A stretch of DNA of 52,500 bases from contig CAJNDS010001147.1 of assembly GCA_905221605.1 (NCBI GenBank), positions 469,012 through 521,511 on the forward strand, given 5' to 3'. The translations under genes were made by a program, and so were the position numbers. The DNA is from Symbiodinium natans (taxonomy: Eukaryota; Sar; Dinophyceae; Suessiales; Symbiodiniaceae). The notes under the pieces are model-generated. The model did not search any database, had not been told where the DNA came from, and saw nothing but the letters and a program-made list of their open reading frames with translations. Shown here piece after piece: positions 1 to 11,900 of the stretch; positions within the stretch are counted from its first letter, which is position 1; each line of letters begins with the position of its first letter.

Positions 1-64
1 TAAACCCTAAACCCCAAACCCCAAACCCTAAACCCTAAACCCCAAACCCAAAACCCTTCTGAAG

Positions 65-1929
65 GCTCCTGGTGCAAAGCCAGCCGGCCCTTGTGACGAC
101 ACCCGCCACAACATCGATCCCCAGCGCACGGGAGCCCGGGAAGTTCTGCGTTGAGGAGTTTAGGGTTTAGGGTTTAGGGTTTAGGGCTCAGGGTTCTAGG
201 GGGGTTGCTAGTTTTTTCATTCCTCGCATCTTTCTTCGCAAAAGGCCGTAAGTCAAGCCAGCCCCCAAGCCTAAATCACTAAAGTGAAGCCCTAAAGCCA
301 AGAAACCCAAAGTCACAAGAGTCTGCGAAGGCCCTAGATCCATGCCCCTACTGGCAGAGCACACAAGATCCCGGCAGCACAAGTCCAGAAGCAGCACCGC
401 CACACGCCAGGACCTTAAGCCCACCCTAAACCCTGCGCCCTAAACCCTAAACACTAAACCCTGAACCCTAGTGGAGACCCTCTCAAGTAGTACGTGAGTG
501 CTGGGCGGGTGGCAAAACCCTAAACCCCAAACCCTCTCGATCCTTGATGAGTTGGGGCTAAGAGAGCCGCAGACACGCTACACGCTGGCTCTCTGATTAG
601 CACTGTCGGAGTGGGGCTTTTGGCGCTGGCGGCTTTTTTTGTGAGCGCCTGGCGGAAGACGAGAGCCCTTATCCCTGCGGGAGCGGACGACCCCTGGTGG
701 GTGTGTGCCGTGCGGGTGGAAAAAGAAGCCCTAATCCTTAAACCCTAAACCCTAAACCCTAAACCCTAAACCCTAAACCCTAAACCCTAAACCCTAAACC
801 CTAAACCCTAAACCCTAAACCCTAGACCCCAAAACCCAAAGCCCTAAACCCAAAACCCTCAACCCTAGACCCTAAACCTGCAAGCCGAATCACTCAGAGG
901 TCGGCCCTGTAGCCACACCTGGAATGCCTCGGCCCATCGTGGCCTGGGGCCTCGGGCATTCTTCTGGCGGTTAAGGTCGAGGGTTTTGGGTGTAGGGATC
1001 ATTTGGGACTTGGGGTTATCGGGGTCTAGTCTTCAAATGCCCTACAACAGTTCCAGGGAAAAGGGTTGTGGCCTTGCATTTGCGATCCTAGATAAAAAAC
1101 AAGGGTTCGGGCAGTGAATGCAGGGCTCGAGGGTGTCGCACAAGGCAGCCCAGCATTGGGGAATGTACTTTCCTTATCGTGACAACGTTGACTCCTGAAC
1201 AATCAGGTCACAGGTGTAAGTGCGCCAGGAGGCTGCCCTAGTCACCAAACCCCTAACCCTAAACCCATTCGCTTCTTCAGGGTTTGGCAGGGGTTGCTCC
1301 AGGCCCGTCGGAGAGTTCAGGGTCGAAAAAATTGATTTCAGTGACCTGCCCGAAACCCCCATGCGAGGGTTTAAGGCTTAGGGCCGAGTTGAAAAAGGGT
1401 TTCGGGGGTTAGGCATTAGGGTTGTCCTCTTTTTCTTTTTCTCAATCCTGACGGTTCACTGAGCTGTTCGGGGACGCCGTTCGAGCCGGCATCTTTCTTG
1501 CAACAACGGTTACAGGGGCCCCCAGGTGTCCAATGTGTGTTATCGCGGAGGTTGCCTCACAATCGTATAAGGGAGTATTCGAAACCCCTCTCAGCAAGTC
1601 AGGTTTCGGTGCCTCATAAACCCTAAGCCTTCAAACCCTAAACCTTAAAAGCCTAAACCTAAACCTTCAAGCCCTAGACCCTAAACCAAGGGTTTAGGCC
1701 AACTGGTTGATCGAGGCACAGATGGGTTCCATGACGCTGCCGGCCACGGCTCCCATGCCACTTGGTCCAGGTGATGTGTGGCGCTTTCCGGTCTACGTCA
1801 GACCTTAGCCCTTTAGCTATCTGAAAAAAAGTTACACTAGGGTTCAGGGCTTCGTGGGTTTTCGAGCAACAGTGGGTTTCGGGTTGTGCGTCAGGCCCGT
1901 GTCGGGGTGCTGTGTCGCCTTGGCGAATC
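65..1929 (+). CDS. Multi-exon gene fragment, unknown protein
   Basis: Proposed exons are 65-142, 322-405, 601-696, 900-969, 1124-1164, a short exon at 1516 and possible ones at 1720-1769 and 1871-1929. Each has an AG acceptor, an open frame and a GT or GC donor. Phases match through the first six (0,0,0,0,1,0), which is the main support. Readable pieces include GPCDDTRHNIDPQRTGARE, LDPCPYWQSTQDPG and CERLAEDESPYPCGSG. Cys and Pro are frequent. I do not recognise a family. The 5' end lies outside the window, no stop was fixed, and the introns hold CCCTAAA arrays. The minus-strand ORF at 188-424 overlaps it and looks like a shadow. Borders are inferred from sequence only. Confidence 0.42.
732..875. 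repeat. Interstitial telomere-type array, CCCTAAA
   Basis: Near-perfect CCCTAAA heptamers, degenerating after 823 into CCCCAAA and CCCAAA variants. The array lies between the proposed exons 601-696 and 900-969, so inside an intron. Confidence 0.95.
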
Positions 1930-2069
1930 GTTGTGTCGGAAACCCCCGTTCAGGCAATTTCATTGGAGGCTTCTCGTCTTTGAGCTTAGCCGAAGGCCCA
2001 ACGGTTATAAATCTATATTAGGAGCCCTAAAATGACTCGTCAGCCTTTATACGCTGGGATGTTCATCCC

Positions 2070-2130
2070 TATACGAACAGTCCTCAATGGGGATTATAGT
2101 AGGGGCTGCATCCCTAGCAAGGATTGTGAG
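2070..2130. mobile_element. MITE-like palindromic element, degraded copy
   Basis: The left half (TATACGAACAGTCCTC then GGGGATTATAGTA) matches the left arm of the better preserved element at 9529-9600. The right half (ATCCCTAGCAAGGATTGT) is its degraded inverted partner. No coding capacity. Confidence 0.5.
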
Positions 2131-2146
2131 TTTGAGGGGGAACGTC

Positions 2147-2260
2147 CCCTTAAACCCTAAACCCTAAACCCTAAACCCTAAACCCGAAACCCTAAACCCT
2201 AAACCAAAAACCCTAAACCCTAAGCCCAAAACCCAAAACCCTAAACCCTAAACCCTTAAA
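2147..2260. repeat. CCCTAAA array, partly degenerate
   Basis: Heptamers with scattered CCCGAAA and CCAAAAA variants. A GCCCTAA-rich field (AAGCCCT repeats) follows at 2365-2490. I see no gene in 1930-2700 apart from these repeats and the palindromic element. Confidence 0.9.
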
Positions 2261-2704
2261 CGGGTTGAATTCCGATCTGGGGGTTCCATGTTTTAGGCTG
2301 CAGGGCTCAGGGGGCCCGGGTGTCCCCCTACATCCTTGGCCAACCTTTGCTAAACCTAAACACTATCCCTAAGCCCTAAGCCCTAAGCCCTAAGCCCCAA
2401 GCCCTAAGCCCTAAGCCCTAAGCCTTAAGCCCTAAGCCCTAAGCCCTAAGCCTCAGCCCCAAGCCCTAACCCTCAGCCCTGAGCCCTAAACTTGTTTAGG
2501 ATTTCGGGGCTAATTCAGCAAAGACACCCAATTGCAACAAGAGATAGTTTAGGATGCTAGGACACATTAGGACACCCTCCCCCCCCCCCCTTAAACCTTT
2601 CTATTACCTTGCTTCTCCGGAAACACTTTAAAAACATCCCTGTATATCGGCCCCCTAAACCCGCTACCCTTCTGAACCCTCAACCGTCAGCTTTGATCCC
2701 GGAG

Positions 2705-3000
2705 GTCAGGTATGCCAGTGGCCGCGATTCCCATGCAGAGGCTCTTCACATTGCATCTCTAGGGCCAGCTCTGAGATTTTGAGGTGCTTTTTTACATGTA
2801 GGGCTGTTTCAAAGTCTTTGTGGCAGGCGGAACGGCTGAACGGGTCGTGTTGAGGTTCCTGAGCCACCGATATGAGCTGGCGAGCAGCCGGCGCACCGGG
2901 AGATGTTTCATGCAAAGTTGCAGCAAAGACGCCCTACATCTGGTATCCGAGAAAGCTCGAAGACAAGGGAGGCAAGAGAGGCTGCGATCTGCAGCATCTA
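2705..3000 (+). CDS. Tentative exon pair, unknown protein
   Basis: Exon one is 2705-2763 after GGAG: VRYASGRDSHAEALHIASL. Exon two is about 2828-3000, after a pyrimidine-rich CTTTGTGGCAG acceptor, and reads TAERVVLRFLSHRYELASS followed by a basic stretch. The phase between them was not resolved, and frame 2872-3084 is also open with an ATG. Base composition and the clean acceptor favour coding on +. The overlapping minus ORFs 2706-2915 and 2792-3055 look like shadows. Confidence 0.33.
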
Positions 3001-3162
3001 GTAGGCTCCGACCACGGTGAAGGAAGCAAAGCCATGCTCCCTGCACACTCTGCACTTCAAATACCCCTCGGCCCTGAGCGCTAAAGCCCTAAGACTCCCC
3101 CTCGAACCCCCAATCCCTTCTCTGAAGTCTGCATCTCCTCACGCGAACGCGTGCGAGGCCGA

Positions 3163-4735
3163 TGGCCCCTATCCAGGCCGCCCGCCCATTCGCCGTCCCA
3201 CAGATGCAGGCCGATTTTTTGGGGAGTCAGGGTGTGGCTGCTTGGCAATGGCATTGCGGTTTCTCAAGGTTCTCCCAGCCGCGTAGGGGGTACTTGGATT
3301 TTTTTATTTTTGGTTTCTACAATCCCGAAGGACCTGCAAAATGAAAAATTTTGGCCAGGGTGTCAGGTTCAGGGCCAGCCTGCCGAAGACGAGGGACCTT
3401 CTCAAGTAGTGGTTGCAAAAAGGAGCAACCAGCCCTGAACTTTGGCCCTCAACCCTAAACCCTAAACCCTAAACCCTAAACCCTAAACCCTAAACCCTAA
3501 ACCCTAAACCCTAAACCCTAAACCCTAAACCCTCAACCCTAAGCCTTAAACCCTAAACCCTAAACCCTACATCCGTACCACCCCCAAAACTGCCCATGCT
3601 AAGCAACGAGGCCCCTGAGGTCATTTTCGGTGGCTTGGGGAGGCTGGGGGGTTGGTTCCCAAGCGCCTTCCTCCCAAAGGGGTGGAGGGTTGAAAGGGCT
3701 GGAAGGTTTAGAGTTTGCAGGGTTTACAGGGTTTATAGGGTTTACAGAGTGTATAGGGTTTAGAGAGTTTATAGGGTTTGTGGGACTTAAAGAGGTTTCA
3801 GCTTGCTTGGGTGCAGGCGCCCGGCGTGGTGTACCCGATGTTCCCACGGCTGCCCGGGCCGGGTCCAGTGGTGATGCGGCCGTGCCTCGAGTGCGAAATT
3901 GAATCCGGAGAGGTTGAAGACCAGTGTTTTAGGCCTTTATGGCTTTAGGGTTCAGGGTTTTGGTTGAAGGAGCGTATCAAAAGGGCTGAACAACGTGAGC
4001 TGCTGCCGAATTTCAAGCTCATCGCTTGTGGGCTCGCGGTGGGGGTGGCTCGTCTGGTTTTGGTTTTGGTCTTGGTGAGTGTAGGTATAATGTCCTTTTG
4101 GGGATCTGGCAAGGAAAATCCCTACCTTCGGAAATGGGAAGATCGATTCTTTTGTTGGTTCGAAGGGGCTGTGCAGTGTTTTGGGCTTTGAGTCTCCAAA
4201 GTCCGCAACCTGTTAATCCGTTCAAGTTTCGCTTGGCGCACGGAGCAAGGATGATGCCGCAGCCGACGATGCCAATGCCATTGCGCCCGACGTGTAGCTG
4301 GGACCCTGTTCGAGCCCTGCAGCAACCCCATCCGACACGCTCCATTTTACAAGCCCCAAAATTTAAATCGTGCAAGATCTACTCCCTCCCAAACCGATCC
4401 CCTGTCCCCGGGTTATTGTGGGGTCAAGATGGGTAGTTCAACAGCCCAGGGTGCTATCAGGCGAGTCCATGCCTACCTGAGAGTCGCATGATCGTTCCAA
4501 AGCCCCATCAGCGTAACCAACCTGCACCCCCGCATCATCGCCCTTGGTGCGATGCCTGCGTAGTACGTGCAAAACAGCCCCCCTGAACCCTGAACCCTGG
4601 CCCTAAACCCTAAACCCTAAACCTGAACCCTATACCCTACAGTTACTAAGCTCGCATACCTCTCCTGGGGGCACGGCTCAGGCATGCCAGCTGGTCAGCA
4701 GGCTCGGAGAAGCTCTCCGAGAATCAGAATTGGGG
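3163..4735 (+). CDS. Cluster of tentative exons, unknown protein(s)
   Basis: Candidate exons are 3163-3266 (GSQGVAAWQWHCGFS before GTTCTC), 3817-3912 (CAG acceptor; GVVYPMFPRLPGPGPVVM then PCLECEIESGE before GTTGAA), 3984-4038 (AEQRELLPNFKLIACGLA before GTGGGG), 4250-4291 (acidic DDAAADDANAIAPD before GTGTAG), 4461-4512 (ASPCLPESRMIVPKPHQ before GTAACC) and 4691-4735 (LVSRLGEALRESELG). All are on +. Phases do not all agree, so this may be more than one gene. A (CCCTAAA)n array at 3437-3571 and a degenerate TTTAGGG tract at 3700-3780 lie between exons. Confidence 0.33.
3437..3571. repeat. CCCTAAA array
   Basis: Long run of perfect heptamers with a few CCTCAA and CCTTAA variants at the 3' end. 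Confidence 0.95.
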
Positions 4736-4739
4736 TGTC

Positions 4740-4875
4740 CCCCCTTACACTAACAGTTCCTTAAAAGTGATTATAATAGGGGGTACTATCCTGGATCCCT
4801 GTAACAGCTCCGTCATAGGGATTGTAGAACCCCCCCGATTTAGTTCCTATTAAGGATTGGTGGTAGTAGAAGGAG
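4740..4875. mobile_element. MITE-like element, related to 9529-9600
   Basis: Starts TTACACTAACAGTTCCTTAA and contains GTGATTATAATAGGGG, then TTAGTTCCTATTAAGGATTG as the opposite half. This matches the arms of the palindrome at 9529-9600 with substitutions and an internal expansion. Confidence 0.4.
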
Positions 4876-5342
4876 GCACATCCTAAAGTATCAGTGGTCG
4901 TTGTGTGTGAGCGTGTTTTTGTGTTTTTCGACTCCCTGTGTGGCAGTTCGTTCAGCATGTTGGTTGCAGGAAGTTGCAGGGTTCCTGTAAGAGGGCTTGG
5001 CGCCCCTAAACCCTAAACCCTAAACCCCTGATGCATCTTTTGGTTGCCTCTAAGCTTGGCTGGTGGTGAAGACAAAGCGAGGGACGAACATCTTGCAGAG
5101 TTTACACCATGCGGGTTCTAAAGAGGCGTTCTTATTTTCCTATTAATAGCCCCTTCAAGGAAACCAAAAAGAAAGTTATTCCTGCAAAAGGGACTCTTCT
5201 TGGCACAGCATGAAGTCCGAAGAGATGCATTGGGGCAAAGGTAAGAAGAATACTAGTTCCCAAAGTCAACCCCAAAGGCCCCAACGCAGCTCTCTAAACC
5301 CTGAAACCCAAACCCAAAACAAGCACCATCCCCCACGCTAGG

Positions 5343-5900
5343 TGACCAACCGCGTGGTCTTCCCACCGCGGGTGCTCGTGAGGGCTTAGGTGGTCCCTTA
5401 CCCCCTGACACATCGAAGCGACACAGGTTTAGTGTACAGGGCTTAGGGCAGGATGCGTAGCGAGCATAGTTGCTTAGAGATGAGATGGCGACGCGAGTCC
5501 ACTCGCAAACGTGTCGGGGTGTTTCGGCCACAGGCACAGAAAAGGCTCCAAATCCAAAACGGGTTTGGGAGCAACCACAGCTGTTGCGCCACTTTAGCGC
5601 GAGCGGCGCTAATGAGCCCGCTGGAGAGCATGCCGCCTTGTGCGAGAAAACCTCATGTCGCTGCGTTTGGGCAAGGGCATGACTCATTGCCCGACGGAAG
5701 TTGAGGGATTTCTAGGGTCTTGCGGGGGCGACTGCAACAGGCGGATAACACTCCAAGGAGTACCCTTGGCTTCGGTTCGTGATGATAACAAACCCCACAG
5801 CCGAAACCGCCCAATGGCGCTAGCCCCTCAGCACCCCAAATTCAAAAGCCTTGGGGAAGGGCGTGTAATCAGGGTCTGCGTCAATGCCGTCACGGCATGA
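5343..5900 (+). CDS. Tentative coding region, unknown protein
   Basis: A short exon at about 5349-5373 (VTNRVVFPP before GTGCTC) precedes an open frame with ATG at 5485 and stop at 5682 (EMATRVHSQTCRG ... WEQPQLLRHFSASGANE). A second open frame in another phase runs to 5900 (PTEVEGFLGSCGGDCNRR). The two frames overlap near 5640-5690, so an intron or frameshift must separate them. Cys-rich, no family recognised. The 144-codon minus ORF (5253-5687) cannot be excluded, but the + frames have better splice context. Confidence 0.3.
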
Positions 5901-5950
5901 TACTACGCAAACGCCCCTGGAAACAGCATGACCAGCACAACTAGCATATC

Positions 5951-6028
5951 ATGGCAGCACTTGAGGCACGTCTGATCTCAAAACGCCCTAAAGCTGCTAA
6001 TCTAAACCCCCAGCCCACCATATCTCCT
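5951..6028 (+). CDS. Candidate first exon
   Basis: ATG at 5951 opens MAALEARLISKRPKAANL and ends at a good GTAAGC donor at 6029. The following DNA is the largest CCCTAAA array in the window, which would be its first intron. I did not find the next exon convincingly. Confidence 0.35.
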
Positions 6029-6069
6029 GTAAGCTTCGTTGCTTCCAAATCGGCCGCATGAAAGTTCGC

Positions 6070-6570
6070 CTAAACCCTAAATCCTAAACCCTAAACCCTA
6101 AACCCTAAACCCTAAACCCTAAACCCTAAACCCTAAACCCTAAACCCTAAACCCTAAACCCAAAACCCAAAACCCAAAACCCAAAACCCTAAACCCTAAA
6201 CCCTAAACCCTAAACCCTAAACCCTAAACCCTAAACTCTAAACCCTAAACCCTAAACCCTAAACCCTAAACCCTAAACCCTAAACCCTAAACCCTAAACC
6301 CTAAACCCTAAACCCTAAACCCTAAACCCTAAACCCTAAACCCTAAACCCTAAACCCTAAACCCTAAACCCTAAACCTAAACCCTAAACCCTAAACCCTA
6401 AACCCTAAACCCTAAACCCTAAACCCTAAACCCTAAACCCTAAACCCTAAACCCTAAACCCTAAACCCTAAACCCTAAACCCTAAACCCTAAACCCTAAA
6501 CCCTAAAGCAGGGGGTTTAGGGTTCAGGGTATAGGGTGTAAGATTTAGGGTTTAGGGTTTAGGGTCCAGA
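6070..6570. repeat. Largest CCCTAAA array, ending in a TTTAGGG flip
   Basis: About 430 bp of nearly perfect CCCTAAA with a short CCCAAAA variant block at 6163-6187. At 6511-6568 the polarity reverses to TTTAGGG, giving a head-to-head junction. Confidence 0.97.
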
Positions 6571-7813
6571 AAGCTCCACATTGACGAGCTCGCGGCTTGT
6601 GGGGAGTACGTTGACATCGCAGGATGACATGCAATGAGTAGTTTTGTCTATGCGCAGCGCAAATGCGAAAGACCGTGAGTTTTTAAACTGAGATGTCGTG
6701 ATTTGGTCAATGTGGAGCTGCGTTGGTAAATTCCTGGCTTGCTGTTTGGTGGTGCCTGCTTGATCGGCGGCGCGTGAAGGCGCGTGTTGTCTTGTCTATG
6801 CGTTGTGCGTGCGGCTGCGCAGAACCGCTTGAATCGGAGGCCCAGCTAAGCGACAGCGAGTGGGTTTCTAGTAGTACTAGCGAAGTAGTACTAGTACCAG
6901 TCTACTGCTACTACTGCTACTACTGCTACGAGTGCTACTATTGCTACTACTGCTACTACTGCTACTACTGCTACTACTGCTACTACTGCCACTACTGCTA
7001 CTACTGCTACTACTGCTACTACTGCTACTACTGCTACTACTGCTACTACTGCTACTACTGCTACTACTGCTACTACTGCTACTACTGCTACTACTGCTAC
7101 TACTGCTACTACTGCTGCTACTGCTACTACTGCTACTACTGCTACTACTGCTGCTACTGCTGCTACTGCTACTACTGCTACTACTGCTACTACTGCTACT
7201 ACTGCTATACTGCTACTGCTACTGCTGCTACTACTGCTACTACTGCTACTACTGCTACTACTGCTACTACTGCTACTACTGCTACGACTTGTTGTGCACG
7301 ACTGCGTGTGTCCGTGTAGAAAGACTGCTACAAGCCAGCAATGTTTATTTAGGGACAGGCGTCGTTGTTGGGCTGGCTGGCTGTCTTCTTCGTCGGTGAC
7401 TCAGTGATGCCTACTTCGGGCCATTGATCGCAAGTTGATGGTGTGCAGCTGCTTGGCAGAGAGAGATACCGTCTTTGTCTGCTACCACAGGGCGTGTCGC
7501 TCCAGAAATCTCCGCATGACGAGCTCGTGGCTTGTGGGGAGTACGTTGACATCGCAGGATGACACGCAATGAGTAGTTTTGTCTATGCGCAGTGCAAATG
7601 CGAAAGACCGTAGTTTTCAAACTGAGATGTCGTGATCTGGACCATCTGGAGCTGCGTTGGTACTTCCTGGCTTGCTGTTTGTTGGTGCCTGCTTGAGCGG
7701 CGGCGCTTCAAGGCGCCAAAAGTCGAGTGACGACCGCGGGGAGTGTTGTCTTGTCCAGGTTCTGTGCGGGCGGCGGTGCACAACCATTACTACTACTACT
7801 ACTGCTGCTGCTG

Positions 7814-7858
<45 letters not shown>

Positions 7859-8735
7859 AATTCATGACTCCTGCGTTCGCTTCTCTCACGCTTTACTAAT
7901 AATGCGGGTGTCTGGGTCAGTCTGAAAGCGAATCCAGGATCACTTCCTTCCAGCGGGTTGCAACTTTAGGAAGAGGAAGTCATTGCTGGTCCCTGCTAAT
8001 ACCAGGGGGTTTGTTTTGTTAGGGTCTCAAGGGCGGATTCATGGGCAAGACAGGTGGGATGGATTTCAGTCTCTTTGAGTAACAAAAACCTCATTAAAGA
8101 AACGTGTGAGGAAACTCCGCAGATTGCATTTGCAGCCTTTGAGATGACCAAAAGTACAAGTAAGAGTGGACTGTGAGCACAATAATGTATGCTCACGGGG
8201 TAACGTAATGGAAGAGAGTGAGCAAAGCTACCACTCCGTGTGCGTCCCTGAGTGTGTCCCTGTACAATGACTGCTAGCAGCTAGCGATGCTCATTGATGG
8301 ACAGGTGTCGCTGTTGCACGGGGTTTCTTCTTCGTCGGTTCAGTGATGCCTACTTCGGGCCATTGATTGCAAGTTGATGGTGCACAGCTGCTTCCACAAA
8401 GCTCCATGACGACGATTGTGGCTTGTGGGGAGTACGTTGACATCGCAGGATGACACGCAATGAGTAGTTTTGTCTATGCGCAGTGCAAATGCGAAAGACC
8501 GTAGTTTTCAAACTGAGATGTCGTGATCTGGACCATCTGGAGCTGCGTTGATACTTCCTGGCTTGCTGTTTGTTGGTGCCTGCTTGAGCGGGGGCGCTTC
8601 AAGGCGCCAAAAGTTGAGTGACGACCGCGGGGAGTGTTGTCTTGTCCATGTTCTGTGCGTGCGACGGCGCAGAACCGCTTGATTCGGAGGCCCAGCCTGG
8701 GATGCCGAAGCGACAGCGAGTCGGTTTACTTTTTC
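6569..8735. repeat. Three tandem diverged copies of a 0.9 kb module
   Basis: A block beginning near GCTTGTGGGGAGTACGTTGA recurs at about 6590, 7528 and 8425, each followed by the same roughly 250 bp (AGTAGTTTTGTCTATGCGCAG, then CTTGCTGTTTG). A second shared block (TCAGTGATGCCTACTTCGGG) recurs at about 7398 and 8340. Triplet tracts sit between blocks in copies one and two. The minus-strand ORFs conserved at 7617-7889 and 8508-8768 follow the duplication and need not be genes. Confidence 0.85.
6897..7285. repeat. CTACTG/CTA triplet microsatellite
   Basis: About 390 bp of TAC/TGC triplets, mostly the six-mer TACTGC, open in several frames (Tyr-Cys, Leu or Thr-Ala runs). A purer (TAC)n tract lies at 7785-7858. 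Confidence 0.95.
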
Positions 8736-8995
8736 TACCACCAGCTGAAGAGTAAGAGCCATAGCCATCCCAGCATCAAATGCAGCTGATCAGTATTGAT
8801 TGATTTTGGGCACATAAGTGTGACAAAAAGGGAAGGTCTTGTGCAACAAGCTGTAGCAATGCAAACATGGTATGCCAAGATCCTCAAAAACCAGCCTGAT
8901 AGTTGTCCCCCGCCACACACAGCTGGACAACAAACCAACCAAGCAGCCTTAAGGCCTTAATCTAGTCCCACGATGCCGTGAGCGGCGCATGCGCA

Positions 8996-11900
8996 ATGAC
9001 GACCGCCACGCAGCTGGACATCAAGATTCTCGAGGCCACGCAACTGAGATTCGACATCGTGGCGAATTGGATGAGACCGTTTGCACCCTCTGTCATCTCC
9101 AAGGACCCCTGCAAACCCAAGCCCTGGATCCTGTCTGTGAGGCGCGACTGATTCGCATCTTCGACAGCCTGAAGCCCAACCAAGATGTCTTCGTTCAGCT
9201 TGCAGCAGCCCCAGAGTCCTGGGCCACACACTCTTCGCACCATTGTGTCCAAGTCTCGCTTCGCTGCTTAGCGGAAGGTTTGCGGCTATGACGATGGCAG
9301 CGAGAAGGCCGAATCTCTGCTCCCTGCTCAATCATGCTCAGGGTGCTACCGAACGTGTTGCAGTTCTACACAAATTGGGGTTTCCGAAAATAGGGGGCCC
9401 CCGTTAAAGACCCCCAATAGTAGCATCCCCTTAAACGCAGGACCCTATAACCCCTATTTCGGAGGCCCCCATATGTTTTGGGCATCTGAGTATAATGGAA
9501 ACCGGGGTGAGCCACGACACTGTTTAGTTATACGAACTGTCCTTAATAGGGATTATAGTACCCCCCCTACTCTAATCCCTATCAAGGACTGTTAGTATAA
9601 GGATTCTGGTTTTTTGAGTTTTGCGGCCGTGTTCTTGCTTTCCGTGGAAGGTCGTTGGCCGAACAGAGGTCTGCAAGAACGGCAACCTCGCACCCAGATG
9701 GAACCAGAGGCCTCTGCTGGCGGTGGGGTTGTGCCAGTTCGATTCTGTGCGTGAGCCGACGGACCCTAAACCCTAAACCCTAACCCTAAACCCTAAGCCC
9801 TAAACCCTAAACTCTAAACCCTAAACCTTAAACCCTAAACCCTACACCCTATGCGCCTAAAACCGAAACCCTAAACCCTAAACCTTGAGGTTCTTGTGCG
9901 GCCGCAGCGACCGTGGCAAGACATTGAAATTCAAGGCCACATGGCGGTCATCGCGTTGAAGCTTTACTTGTCACCCTAAACCCTAAACCCCTTAAACCCC
10001 TTAAACCCCCTAAACCCCCTAAACCCCCTAAACCCCCTAAACCCCCTAAACCCCCCTAAACCCCCTAAACCCCCTAAACCCCCTAAACCCCCTAAACCCC
10101 CTAAACCCCTTAAACCCCCTAAACCCCCTAAACCCCCTAAACCCCCTAAACCCTAAACCCTGGCAGGATTCCCTTTAAGGGCTCCTAAAAATGACCTCTT
10201 AGTCGTATAGGAGTACTGTTTGGGGGGGTTCTACTTTTTGGATCCCTCGCAGGGGTTTGGGCAGATCTGCCAGGCTTTTCGTGGTTTTGGCGGTTTAGTG
10301 GGTTTAGGGGATCTAGGGGATTTAGGGGCTTTAGGGGATGTAGGGGATCTAGGGTATTTTGGGGGGTTGAGGGTTTTTTGGGTTTTTTTGGGGTTTTTTT
10401 GGGATTTAGGGTATTGAGGGTTTAGGGCTTAATTAGGGTTTAGGGTTTAAGTGCCGATGCCAGGTCCACATCGACCACGTGTGGCGCAGCCCTGTGCTTT
10501 GCGGAGAGGCGCCCGAAGTGTTTTTTTCCGCTTCGCCCCGGCGCACCTTTCGAGAGGGGCAGGGTTTGGGGGTTTGGGGTTTTGCGTTCCTTGAGGCATA
10601 GAGATACAGAGATCGATAGATGGATGATGATGAATATGTACATGTATAAATAAATAAATATATGTATAAAAAGATCGATATCTATATCTATATCCATATC
10701 CATATCCATATCCATATCTATATCTATGTCTATGTCTATATCTATATCTGAATTGAGGTGTGTTCCTGCCACTGGGGGGTATGAGGCTCTCTGGTGGAGG
10801 GTTTGGGGGATCACTGTCATGTCGTATCATCCCAGCTCTGGAATGCCGAAGTGTTTGTTCTAAAAGACCACGCCCAAAAGAAGGGTATCCCCCAAACCCT
10901 AACCTTATGCCCTAAATACACTAAGCCTCCGACCCCAAAGCTTGAGCCCTAAACCCTAAACCCTAAACCCTAAACCCTAAACCCTAAACCCTAAACCCTA
11001 AACCCTAAACCCTAAACCCTAAACCCTAAACCCTAAACCCTAAACCCTAAACCCTAAACCCTAAACTCTAAACCCGAAACCCCAAACCCTAAACCCAAAT
11101 AGCTCCAGATCTGTTCATGGCAGCCGTGTCAAAGTAGTCTCGGAGCAGCTCCCGACCTCCTCAGCCTCCTCCCAAAGCCTCCCAAGTAGGGTTTAGGGTT
11201 TAGGCTTTAGGGCTAGGGTTAGGGTTTAGGGTTTAGGGTTTGGGGTTTGGGGTTTGGGGTTTGGGGTTTGGGGTTTGGGGTTTAGGGTTCAGGGTTTAGG
11301 GTAAAAGGTAAGCCTAGAACCCGCCCAGAGCCAACTTGTTCCAGTGTGCCCAGGCCGAGTTCGACTTAGACAACCTGTGGAGACGGGCGATTGGCCGAAC
11401 GCAGGAGGTGAGCTGCGGGTTTAGGCTTTAGGGTTTAGGGTTTAGGGTGTAGGGTGTAGGGTTTAGGGTTTAGGGTTTGGTGTTTAGTGTTTTGTGGGTA
11501 CTTGTCTAAAATAGGGTTCCTTCGTTCCTTCTGGGGTCCCTAGAAAATCGGGCACCCGTAAAGGAAGGACTCCACAAGGGACATTAATTTAGAGAACCAC
11601 GCATAGACGGGCTGCATGCGGTTTCGATGATTTTCCTAGATGGCCCAACTATGAATAGAGGGTTACAGGGCACCTGCAGATACTTTTGGGAAGAATCGAG
11701 GGTAGCTGGGGGGCTTCTGTAGGGTTTCTGGGCTTACTTGGTTGCTCATAGGTGGCTGCCCTAAACCCTAAACCCTAAACCCTAAACCCTAAACCCTAAA
11801 CCCTAAACCCTAAACCCTAAACCCTAAACCCTAAACCCTAAACCCTAAACCCTAAACCCTAAACCCTCAACCCTCAACCCTAAACCGTATGGTTGTAACC

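Noticed and set aside
1-59. Chromosome end (telomere) at the start of the window
   Set aside because: The opening CCCTAAA is short and degenerate, and similar or longer arrays occur at dozens of interior sites, so it carries no evidence of an end.
6723-7399. Tyr-Cys, poly-Leu and Thr-Ala ORFs over the CTACTG tract
   Set aside because: Triplet microsatellite translations. Adjacent sequence is a non-coding duplicated module.
10440-10830. IDIDID and YRYRYR minus ORFs
   Set aside because: They translate an AT-rich hexamer microsatellite inside an intron of the C2-domain gene.
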